A stretch of DNA of 41,802 bases from Romeriopsis navalis LEGE 11480. Lineage in GTDB: Bacteria; Cyanobacteriota; Cyanobacteriia; Leptolyngbyales; Leptolyngbyaceae. How positions within the stretch are numbered: the stretch's first letter is position 1; each line of letters starts with the position of its first letter. Made by a program: the position numbers and the translations under genes. The notes beneath the pieces are model-generated. The model had not been told where the DNA came from, made no database searches, and saw only the letters and a list, made by a program, of their open reading frames with translations. Positions 13,699 to 21,063 of the stretch are shown in pieces. Location: NCBI RefSeq assembly GCF_015207035.1, contig NZ_JADEXQ010000055.1, forward strand, positions 1 through 41,802. The letters run 5' to 3'.

Positions 13699-14385
13699 TC
13701 AGCTTTGACTAAGTTGTTTAATCAAATCAGGCTTTTTCAACTTTGTATAATCACTCAAACCGCGTTTTTTCGCCATTTTCTTGAGTTCCGAGACCTTAAA
13801 CTCTTCTAGGAGAACGGGATCTGTAATCACCTCTGGTAAAGGCTGTGGTTCAAGATAGAAGACCGATTTTAAAGTATCCAGTTTTTTGCCCTTCGTAATG
13901 CCGCATTTTAATTTGGTGATTGGCGTAAAGTTTTTCCAATATTGACGAGGTGCTTCATCGACACGACTGACGGCTACTGCTAGCTTAACGCCTTTAAGCG
14001 GTGAGCCAGGTACGTTCAGGAGATATTGGAACGCCGCGTAGATTTCATCATGGGAGGCAAGTGACAGGTTGATTTTAGGTACTTGTTCACCTGTCAGGAC
14101 ACGACAAAGTTCCTCTGTTATTGGTTGTTCGTCAGCAACAATGCACCACACACGCTCAACCCCTGCGGCTTCTGCAATTGCATAAACCAAGGAATTTCCC
14201 ATAACTTGGTATTGCTTTTTACTAATTTCTTTAACGATGAGAGGAACCCAATTTCTCTGGTTGTCTTGTCGCAAAAGTTGAGCGCCAGCTTGAACAATAA
14301 AGTCTGACAATTCAGCGCCGTCACCTGGATCAATTTCTTCTAAGTACAGATATAGTAGTGACCCGACATTAGTTAGTGGCTTCAT
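13699..14385 (-). CDS. ParB-like protein with C-terminal SAP/Rho_N-type motif
   Basis: 228 residues. Residues about 20-90 resemble the ParB N-terminal nucleotide/DNA-handling fold (LSDFIVQAGAQLLRQ, NWVPLIVKEISKKQYQVMGNSLVYAIAEAAGVERVWCIV: the pattern of a preferred-value strand, a recall strand and an Ala-rich helix). The middle (100-190) is unassigned. The last 35 residues, FKVSELKKMAKKRGLSDYTKLKKPDLIKQL, form a SAP/Rho_N helix-extended-loop-helix, normally a nucleic-acid-binding element. The start codon overlaps the stop of the upstream nuclease-ParA gene by four bases (ATGA), so the two are one translationally coupled operon. Lower GC than the flanks. The pair looks like a par-type cassette; function is not known. 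Confidence 0.68.
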   Translation of the reverse strand: MKPLTNVGSLLYLYLEEIDPGDGAELSDFIVQAGAQLLRQDNQRNWVPLIVKEISKKQYQVMGNSLVYAIAEAAGVERVWCIVADEQPITEELCRVLTGEQVPKINLSLASHDEIYAAFQYLLNVPGSPLKGVKLAVAVSRVDEAPRQYWKNFTPITKLKCGITKGKKLDTLKSVFYLEPQPLPEVITDPVLLEEFKVSELKKMAKKRGLSDYTKLKKPDLIKQLSQS

Positions 14386-15710
14386 TGTAAAAAATACTCC
14401 TTGGCCAAGTTTTTATAGTAATCTCTAGCCGTTTTATCACGGTAAACTGCGGGAATAGTAGCAAATGCTGCATTTGCGATGTTAGCGTAAGCCGGAACCT
14501 CAAACACCTCTAGATTCTTATTTGCCTGAGTGTAATGTGGGAAAAAATAAGGCAGTAAATCAATTTGTTTCTTGTGTTGCTTACATAAATCTAAGAGGGC
14601 TTTTTGAGCTGCCTGCTTTTGTGCTGGCGTAATTTTTTCGCCGTTAAAAAAGATAGGCAGTGCAATTGGCCCACCATCCCCACGTGTTTCCTGAATTTGT
14701 AGAATATAGTCCTTGATTGCAATCGCTGCATTTTTCAAGGAGAAAATATTATTGTGTTTGGTTGGAATTAAGACGACATCTGACGCATAGACTGCATTTT
14801 GGCTAAAATTTAGCCAATTTGGTGGTGCATCAACCAAAATATAATCATACTGAGATTGAAGAGTTGCTAGCCCCTCAGCTAAAGACGACGGCTGCAAAAC
14901 GGTTTGCAGCTCTGGGTCGTTTGGCGCGTAGGCTAGCTTTTCATCCACAGGAATAACGCCAAATTCAAGCACCCTGCCATCTTTTAGTGAAAGACGATGC
15001 TGCCGAATAGCTGCTTCAAGATTTTTGTCCTTAGAGTCCAAGCACTGGTAGAACGTATCTGGCTCCAAACTCATGCCAAGACCATGGGTTAGATCTTGCT
15101 GATTTGGGTCAAAGTCAACAACAAGAACTTTCTTTCCCGCAAGTGTGAGAATTGCAGCAAGATTAATCACTGTGGTTGTTTTACCAATGCCACCTTTGTT
15201 GTTGTAGATAGCGACTTTGAGTGCCCGTTGAGGTACTTGCAATTTTTGACGTAACTCTTCGGCAATCTTTTCCGTGTTATCTGCATTCACCTCCATGCAG
15301 GATGTCGCTGGGTAAATCACCTTACCGTGCTTACGGAATAACTGAATATGCAAGGAATTCGATATTAATCCCCATTCAGCCGTGCGAGCCTCTTTTGTGA
15401 GTAGGTAGCCTTTCAACTGCTTCACAGTTGAACGATAAGATCTTGACCCTGCGGATAAGTCAATATGTCTACCTTTAATCTCAATAAATATAGAAGGTGA
15501 ATTCTTAGTAGTTACAAAGACATCTTGAGGATTGCTATTTTTTCTCAAGGCATAGTCCACAGGCCCACGTGCTGTTGAAAACTCCGGAATAATTTCTGTC
15601 GCCTCGAATCCCAGCTCTGCAAAGAGCCCTGGATTAATCCATAAGGATCGAACAAGGGCTTCACTGGCTGCATCTGGCAACTTTTGCCATGCTTCCCGCA
15701 AACTTCCCAT
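14382..15710 (-). CDS. PD-(D/E)XK nuclease - ParA/MinD ATPase fusion
   Basis: 442 residues with two clear parts. Residues about 15-135 resemble the N-terminal nuclease domain of type I restriction HsdR: LFAELGFEATEIIPEFS, GPVDYAL and FIEIKG give E43, D52, E77 and K79, and KQLKGY gives the Q98-xxx-Y102 motif of RecB-like nucleases, followed by WGLISNSLHIQLFRKHG. All key residues are present. Residues 165-442 are a ParA ATPase: deviant Walker A NNKGGIGKTTT (K172, K177), LVVDFDPNQQDLTHGLG, and YILVDAPPNWLNFSQNA. ParA proteins act as ATP-dependent DNA-bound dimers that need a ParB-type partner, which is encoded right downstream with a 4-base overlap. AT-rich composition suggests horizontal origin. 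Roles in partition or in defence are both possible. Confidence 0.82.
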   Translation of the reverse strand: MGSLREAWQKLPDAASEALVRSLWINPGLFAELGFEATEIIPEFSTARGPVDYALRKNSNPQDVFVTTKNSPSIFIEIKGRHIDLSAGSRSYRSTVKQLKGYLLTKEARTAEWGLISNSLHIQLFRKHGKVIYPATSCMEVNADNTEKIAEELRQKLQVPQRALKVAIYNNKGGIGKTTTVINLAAILTLAGKKVLVVDFDPNQQDLTHGLGMSLEPDTFYQCLDSKDKNLEAAIRQHRLSLKDGRVLEFGVIPVDEKLAYAPNDPELQTVLQPSSLAEGLATLQSQYDYILVDAPPNWLNFSQNAVYASDVVLIPTKHNNIFSLKNAAIAIKDYILQIQETRGDGGPIALPIFFNGEKITPAQKQAAQKALLDLCKQHKKQIDLLPYFFPHYTQANKNLEVFEVPAYANIANAAFATIPAVYRDKTARDYYKNLAKEYFLQ

Positions 15711-15737
15711 AAATTTAGCCCTTTAATAATACAAACC

Positions 15738-15787
15738 AACTTATAGTGACGATTATTACATCGCGCTCCATTAATCACTTATAACTT
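15738..15787. promoter_or_regulatory. Imperfect inverted repeat upstream of the nuclease-ParA gene
   Basis: AACTTATAGTGA (15738-15749) pairs with TCACTTATAACTT (15775-15787) except for one mismatch and one bulged base. The arms are 25 bases apart, and the site lies 28-77 bases upstream of the start codon of the fusion gene. It could be the operator or parS-like site of the cassette. Confidence 0.45.
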
Positions 15788-16116
15788 ACTGTTGAAGAAA
15801 AAGGAATCAGGAAAAATTGCGATGAAGTAAGACTAAATGAATATATTGATGTGATTTTCAGCTCTTTTATGCCCAAAATAGCTATTCGCATCATACAAAA
15901 GGGTGATATTGATTTAATTCAAATAATTAATATTTAGGTCAATCCAACAGATTAAAGCGGGTCGATCGTTTCTACTTCCTACGTGAACTCCAAATCAACT
16001 AACCCCAACCAAAATTCCTTCGCCACAACAGCGAGGGGATTTGCTTCAGCCTCATCCGACTGCGACAACGATCGCACCACCAACACCGAATATCCCGGCA
16101 TTACATTACAGTTGCG
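15788..16116. other. AT-rich then decayed intergenic strip
   Basis: 15788-15950 is notably AT-rich, with a frame open for 50 codons lacking a proper start (its tail from an ATG at 15870 reads MPKIAIRIIQKGDIDLIQ). From about 15960 the composition returns to the local GC level. On the minus strand an ATG near 16104 opens a 40-codon frame beginning MPGYSVLVVRSLSQ that I cannot assign. No intact gene is supported; this looks like a junction between an inserted cassette and the host backbone. Confidence 0.5.
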
Positions 16117-16242
16117 CTATAACTTTTCACCATCAACACCTTCACCCCGATCGAGCTGCGCTACCGCCAAATCCACCTTCGCCCGCACATCCTCAACCCA
16201 GCGATCGTAATCGCGCCGTTTCTCCAACAAACGATCGCTCGT
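16117..16242 (-). pseudogene. Fragment of a ParD-like antitoxin gene
   Basis: The minus-strand frame reads LLEKRRDYDRWVEDVRAKVD and continues LAVAQLDRGEGVDGEKL to a stop. This is the C-terminal helix region of ParD-type RHH antitoxins (W-x-x-DVR-x-K-x-D ... DGE). The N-terminal DNA-binding half is absent, replaced by unrelated sequence at about 16248. After DGE the expected continuation (VIAQL) appears in another frame, which points to a small frameshift. No ParE/RelE toxin gene remains beside it. Confidence 0.65.
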
Positions 16243-16249
16243 TTAGCGC

Positions 16250-16399
16250 ATGCTCAACATCAAGTTTGCCGATCTCCCCACCGAGCTTCAAGCTCAATAC
16301 GACACACTATCGATCAAGCAAATCAACGCCCTCAGCGAAAACATCTTCAACTTCAACACCCTAAAAGACCTAACCCAATGGCTGAATAACGCCAATTAA
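16250..16399 (+). pseudogene. C-terminal remnant of a DUF4351 (Rpn-type nuclease) protein
   Basis: 49 codons reading MLNIKFADLPTELQAQYDTL and ending FNTLKDLTQWLNNAN. This matches the DUF4351 tail (LP-x-E-x-Q ... L-x-x-L-x-x-AL-x-F ... DL-x-x-WL) that closes many cyanobacterial Rpn/PD-(D/E)XK transposase-like proteins. The nuclease part is missing, with an in-frame stop six bases before the ATG. It abuts the ParD fragment on the opposite strand, so the strip is a graveyard of mobile or accessory genes. Confidence 0.68.
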
Positions 16400-16400
16400 A

Positions 16401-17459
16401 TCAATCCTCACCCTGCGGATACAGCAAAATCTTATACGTCTCCGCCGTCGGCTGCACCGCCTGGGCCACCGCCTGAGGCAACTCACTCAACGGATACTTA
16501 TCACTAATCAACGCATCCACATCAATCTTCCTCTCAAACACCAACTCCGCCGCCAAATCCTGCAACGGGAACGCCGAACTATAGCTCCCCATCAGGTCAA
16601 TCTCCTTGCGGTAAATCACATTCGGATTCAACGGTATCGCCACATCCGCCGGAAACTCCGCAAAGAACAAAATCTTCCCGCCCTTGCGCGTACAATCCAA
16701 CGCCTGAAAAAACGCCTTATCACTCGGCACAGCTAGCAGACTCACATCTACCCCCAGCCCATCCGTCATCGCTTCAATCTTCGGCGTCAGCTCCGGGTCC
16801 CGCGCATCCAACGCCGCATCTGCCCCCACAGACAGCGCCTTCGCCATCCGACTCGGCATCAAATCCGTCGAAATCGCCCGCGCCCCAAAATGCTTCACCA
16901 GCATAATAAACATCAAGCCGATCGGCCCCGCCCCCGTAATCAGCACCGTCTGCCCGGCCCGAATCTGCGCCTTCTTCACCGCCTTCAAACAGCAATTCGT
17001 CGGCTCCACAAAACTCGCCTGCTCAAAACTCACCGCATCCGGAATCGCAATCAATCCCCCCGATCGCACAATATGCCCCGGCACCTTCACATAATCCGCA
17101 AACCCACCCCCACTCGGCGTAAACCCGGCTGTCGTGATGACATTCTTATAGGTCTCACACATCGAATAGCTACCATACTCACAATGCGGACAAGCCATAC
17201 AGGGAATGTGATGCATCACCACCACCCGCTGCCCCACTGTCCAGTGGTGTACATCCGGCCCTACTTGGGCGATCGTCCCCGCCGTCTCATGCCCAAAAAT
17301 ACGCGGTGGATCGAGCAATGGGTACTTAATCTTTTTAATATCCGACTGGCACAACCCCACCACATTCACCCGCACCAACACCTCATCCGCCGCCAGCTCC
17401 GGCTTCGGCACCGACTCATAACTCAATTGGTCAACACCGCGCAAAACTTGGGCTTTCAT
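16401..17459 (-). CDS. Zinc-dependent medium-chain dehydrogenase
   Basis: 352 residues from the ATG at 17459 (MKAQVLRGVDQLSYE), the usual family start; the frame extends 16 codons further upstream without support. Catalytic zinc ligands are in GLCQSD and GHETAG. The structural zinc loop has four Cys in CMACPHCEYGSYSMC. The Rossmann motif is GAGPIGL, followed by a conserved strand ending STD, which suggests an NAD(P)-binding acidic end. The best family match is threonine/sorbitol dehydrogenase-like MDR proteins, which oxidise a secondary alcohol; the substrate is not determinable. It is encoded directly downstream of the large glycosyltransferase on the same strand with about 50 bases between, so cotranscription is possible. 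Confidence 0.88.
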   Translation of the reverse strand: MKAQVLRGVDQLSYESVPKPELAADEVLVRVNVVGLCQSDIKKIKYPLLDPPRIFGHETAGTIAQVGPDVHHWTVGQRVVVMHHIPCMACPHCEYGSYSMCETYKNVITTAGFTPSGGGFADYVKVPGHIVRSGGLIAIPDAVSFEQASFVEPTNCCLKAVKKAQIRAGQTVLITGAGPIGLMFIMLVKHFGARAISTDLMPSRMAKALSVGADAALDARDPELTPKIEAMTDGLGVDVSLLAVPSDKAFFQALDCTRKGGKILFFAEFPADVAIPLNPNVIYRKEIDLMGSYSSAFPLQDLAAELVFERKIDVDALISDKYPLSELPQAVAQAVQPTAETYKILLYPQGED

Positions 17460-17511
17460 AGGATTCAAATATAGATCATCAAATTTGCCACGCATTACCC
17501 AGGGCAACCGC

Positions 17512-20220
17512 TCAATTCATCCTAAGTGGCGATGGTGACATCAAGTCAAGCCGCAGCCGATACAATCGCCACTGCGCGATTGGGTTCCCCTGTAACGCCG
17601 CCAACAAAGTTTTCAACAGCGATGGCACCACAAAATCAGGGCGTAACTGCTGCGCCTGCTGCAACGCCAATTTCGCCGATCGTGCATCACCGCTCCCCGC
17701 ATGGGCGATCGCCAAATACAACTGCGGTTGGAAATTCTTGGGCGTCATTTTCACACCCCGCTCTAATGCCTCGATCGCTCCCCGCATATTTCCATCGAGA
17801 AATTGTGCCAAGGCTAAGTCGTAGTACAACCCCGGATTATCGGGTTGCTGGTCCAGCCGATCGCGGGTCAATAATTGCCATTGAACCAAGCTGGTATGGG
17901 TCGGATCATAGCGATCGAGTCGTCCTATCTGCTGTTGCCACCGCGCAAAATTACTGGACTGGACCAACAAGCGCGACAGCGAACGCATTTGTGTGATCAA
18001 GTCGAGCTCCGGCACCAAAGCTGATTTGACCGATTTCACCTGACGAACAATTTCGATCGACGCATCCGGCATTTTCAGCGGATAACGGGCATTTTTCAAC
18101 GGGTCAAGATACTGCGCTTCAAGTTGATAGCGACCAGCCGTTCCCGCAGGCGCGATCATCGCCAGTCGTTCCGTCACTTGCATCAGCTCGGCTTGAGAAG
18201 CCAACGGTTGCACCTTACCTAAGCCAATTGCATGGTCATGCCACCACTGCTTCACCGCCTGTGGTTGCTGACCATCATTCACCCGCCGCCAAGTTAATTC
18301 CACCAACCCCGCTTGTAATTCCTGAGGCTGTCCGGCCCAGGTGTAAGCCACCGGAATCGGCTTGCCCGATTGCGCCTGGGGCGGCACAATCACTTTTTCC
18401 AAATGAATCGGCAAATCCTCACTCCACTGCGCCCCCACAATCGGTGTCACCTGCACCACTGCTTGGCGACGTTGAAACAGTTGCAAATCATCACCATTCG
18501 GCAGATTCCAAGTTTGGGTCAATTGCAGCGCACGATCGTTCCGAATCGCTTGGGCAAACTGCACTTGGGATGGAGATTTTGCCGCCGATTTCCCCGTTGC
18601 CAAGACATACCAAGGCAACGATCGCCGATCCTGCCAAATTTGTTTCGCATCCAGTCCCACCGTCGTCGCCCGCACCGGCAACTTGAAGGAACGCGCCAAA
18701 TAGGTCAGATAATCGGCATTCACCTGATCCGTTTGCGGTAATACACCGATCGTTTGCTGCACTCCCGGGCTTTCCTGCGCTACCGTTTTTAATAGCGCCG
18801 CCTGATGCCAATCCTGGGCCGGTTGAGCGAGTTGATGCGGCGTCCGCAAAGGCACGATCGGGAACAGATTCGAAACACTCCAAACAATCATTAACAGCAA
18901 CAAAAACCAGCGGATTTGAAAGAAGCTACGCGGAAATAGCAACAACCCTTGAGTCAGTAGAATAATCAATAAAGGCAATACTGGCAACAACGCATTTGGC
19001 GCTAATGGCAAACAACCGACACCAATCACCAACGGCAATAATATACAACTCAAAAGCCAAGTCACCGATCGCGTCCACAGTCGGTTAACCTGACGTCGCC
19101 ATAGCCTGACCGACGACGACATGCCGGAATTACGTCCGCCAGCCACGACCATGGCCACACGTTGACGATATAGCAATAGACCCAGCACGCCCACCAGCAA
19201 CAACGGATAAAACGCCTGCGTCGCTAACTGGCCCAAACTCCCAATCAACCAAGGCCAATTGCCCTGCCACAGCTCAGCGCTGCCAACCGTCGGGGAGCGC
19301 AACGCCGACAACATTAAATCCGGCAGATTTCGACGATACCAAGGCCAAGCAATCGTCCAACTAATCAACCCCGCCAATACCCACTGGCACGATCGCCACC
19401 AATGCCGGCCCAACAGTTGGACCAGTCCGGCCCAGACAAACGGCACCACCAGATAAATTACCGCCAAAGGATGGGTCAACCAAGCTAATCCCAACACAAT
19501 GCCCAACACGATCGCATCCCACCACGACCGCCAAGCCGCTGGCAGCTGCGGCAACTTGTAATGCCGCAGCTGCCAACCACGACTCAGTTTCACCGATCGC
19601 CCACTGACGCCCGCCACCGTTCGACTCGCGATCGTCTGGCGCAGCAGCTGTAATTCGCGTTCCCACGGCAATGCTTCTGATTCCAGACCAAACGCAGCAG
19701 CATTGGTGAGCGGTTTCGGGCGGCGGGGCCAGGGTGATTTGCCCGCCTGCCGCCAGACTACTAAACGCCATAATCCCAGCAACACCAGCGCCACCAACGG
19801 TAGGTCTAAACTAAATTGCAACCGCAACGCCAACAAAGCCGGTAACAATACAGAAAACCCCGCCGCCCACAGTCCCACTTGCCGACTGAACAAGCGCGCG
19901 CCCAAACCATATACCGCAATGAGCAGCAATCCACTAAATATTGCCTGACTCCACAACAATTGATCCAGACGACTCCCAACTGCGGCCTGAACCCATCCAC
20001 CAATACGATACATCAAGGGATTAGATACACCCTTCAGCACCCCCAACTGTGACATATCCAAAAGCAAATTCAGCTGTTGTGACTGCACCGCGTTCGGCAC
20101 CCCATAATCCAGGCGCAGCCACAGTCGATCGAGTCCCAGACCGATCAACCAAACCATTAACAGCAACCAGGCGTATCGTTGTCGCCCGGGTTCATTCTCT
20201 AAAAGTTGCGCTTCATCCAC
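17512..20220 (-). CDS. GT39-type (PMT/ArnT-like) membrane glycosyltransferase with C-terminal TPR region
   Basis: 902 residues, starting at a GTG. The first half is a polytopic membrane protein with roughly ten helices. Early features typical of dolichyl/undecaprenyl-phosphate sugar transferases are LDYGVPNAVQSQQLN in the first extracellular loop, then GLGARLFSRQVGLWAAGFSVLLPALL and LDLPLVALVLLGLWRL. A large extracytoplasmic domain follows (about 460-750) with beta-rich sequence. The last part (about 780-890) has TPR-like helices (LYYDLALAQFLDGNMRGAIEALERGVKMTPKN). The enzyme probably transfers a lipid-linked sugar to a protein or lipid on the periplasmic side. The catalytic acidic residues were not mapped individually. 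Confidence 0.8.
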   Translation of the reverse strand: MDEAQLLENEPGRQRYAWLLLMVWLIGLGLDRLWLRLDYGVPNAVQSQQLNLLLDMSQLGVLKGVSNPLMYRIGGWVQAAVGSRLDQLLWSQAIFSGLLLIAVYGLGARLFSRQVGLWAAGFSVLLPALLALRLQFSLDLPLVALVLLGLWRLVVWRQAGKSPWPRRPKPLTNAAAFGLESEALPWERELQLLRQTIASRTVAGVSGRSVKLSRGWQLRHYKLPQLPAAWRSWWDAIVLGIVLGLAWLTHPLAVIYLVVPFVWAGLVQLLGRHWWRSCQWVLAGLISWTIAWPWYRRNLPDLMLSALRSPTVGSAELWQGNWPWLIGSLGQLATQAFYPLLLVGVLGLLLYRQRVAMVVAGGRNSGMSSSVRLWRRQVNRLWTRSVTWLLSCILLPLVIGVGCLPLAPNALLPVLPLLIILLTQGLLLFPRSFFQIRWFLLLLMIVWSVSNLFPIVPLRTPHQLAQPAQDWHQAALLKTVAQESPGVQQTIGVLPQTDQVNADYLTYLARSFKLPVRATTVGLDAKQIWQDRRSLPWYVLATGKSAAKSPSQVQFAQAIRNDRALQLTQTWNLPNGDDLQLFQRRQAVVQVTPIVGAQWSEDLPIHLEKVIVPPQAQSGKPIPVAYTWAGQPQELQAGLVELTWRRVNDGQQPQAVKQWWHDHAIGLGKVQPLASQAELMQVTERLAMIAPAGTAGRYQLEAQYLDPLKNARYPLKMPDASIEIVRQVKSVKSALVPELDLITQMRSLSRLLVQSSNFARWQQQIGRLDRYDPTHTSLVQWQLLTRDRLDQQPDNPGLYYDLALAQFLDGNMRGAIEALERGVKMTPKNFQPQLYLAIAHAGSGDARSAKLALQQAQQLRPDFVVPSLLKTLLAALQGNPIAQWRLYRLRLDLMSPSPLRMN

Positions 20221-20323
20221 TGCCGTGCGCTCAATCGGGAACTAGACATGACGTTGCAAGCGCCATAGTTCGTACTGTACGAGTAATAATCCGCAAAATC
20301 AATTAGACAGAGAGAATTACCCG

Positions 20324-20752
20324 TTATAGACGCCGTTGCATCTTCACATGGGGTATCCCCGCCTCCTGAAATCGGTCACTGGTGATGGTGAAACCCAAAT
20401 TCTCATAAAACGGCACGACCAGTTGCTGTGCATGGATTTTAATCAGGTTCACACCCTGCTGCTGCAAATGCTCCAGCGCAAATTGCATCATGGCTTGACC
20501 AATGCCGCGCGATCGATAAGCCGACACCACCGCCACCCGTTGCAACTTTGCCGTCGTCGCATCGCAGTACAGGATGCGCGCCGTCCCTACTGGCTGCCCC
20601 TGCCAACAAGCTAGTAGATGAACCATCTGCGCATCTTGCCCATCAAATTCCAGTGCGGCCGCAACACCTTGCTCTTGTTGGAAAACCGCAACACGGATCG
20701 CTTGTACTTCTGCATTAAAGTTAACCAGCTCGATCGTTAAGTCTTTCTGCAT
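20324..20752 (-). CDS. GNAT family N-acetyltransferase (ElaA-like)
   Basis: About 142 residues from the ATG at 20752 (MQKDLTIELV). GNAT features: IRVAVFQQEQGV at the N terminus, VGTARILY strand, LQRVAVVSAYRSRGIGQAMMQFALEHL (acetyl-CoA loop R-x-x-G-I-G) and FYENLGFTITSDRFQEAGIPHVKM. The FQQEQG...FYENLGF...F-x-E-x-G-I-x-H-x-x-M layout is that of ElaA/YjcF-type acetyltransferases. The substrate is unknown. It sits upstream of the GT39 gene on the same strand. Confidence 0.9.
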   Translation of the reverse strand: MQKDLTIELVNFNAEVQAIRVAVFQQEQGVAAALEFDGQDAQMVHLLACWQGQPVGTARILYCDATTAKLQRVAVVSAYRSRGIGQAMMQFALEHLQQQGVNLIKIHAQQLVVPFYENLGFTITSDRFQEAGIPHVKMQRRL

Positions 20753-20755
20753 CAA

Positions 20756-21060
20756 CTAGCTCACTCAATCCGGTGACATCAAACCGCTTCGCTACATGAA
20801 TTTACATCACTTCAGGGCCGGGTTTTCACCGCTATTTTCACCGTTCAGAACCAACACTAGATTGCATTCTCTCACCGAAAGGCGATACACTAAGCCCCGC
20901 CTGATCTACCAAAATGCGCTCTCAATCTAACCGCCAAATCCCCCTGACGGTAACGGTTTCAAAGATTTTCAAGGAACCCGACGGATCCCATCCCAAGCAG
21001 TGGTAAGATCAGATTCATCACAATTCCGACCGACTTACCGGGAAATATCCAGATTCAGCC
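20756..21060. other. Intergenic region upstream of the sulfite reductase gene
   Basis: About 300 bases with no open frame worth calling. A short tandem TTTTCACCGCTA / TTTTCACCGTTC lies near 20822-20846. No obvious NtcA-type GTA-N8-TAC site was seen. Presumably holds the promoter of the plus-strand gene at 21064. Confidence 0.45.
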
Positions 21061-21063
21061 GCT

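Noticed and set aside
15839-15938. AT-rich frame open for 50 codons, ending IIQKGDIDLIQIINI
   Set aside because: No start codon until residue 28 and no recognisable family; more likely part of the decayed cassette border than a gene.
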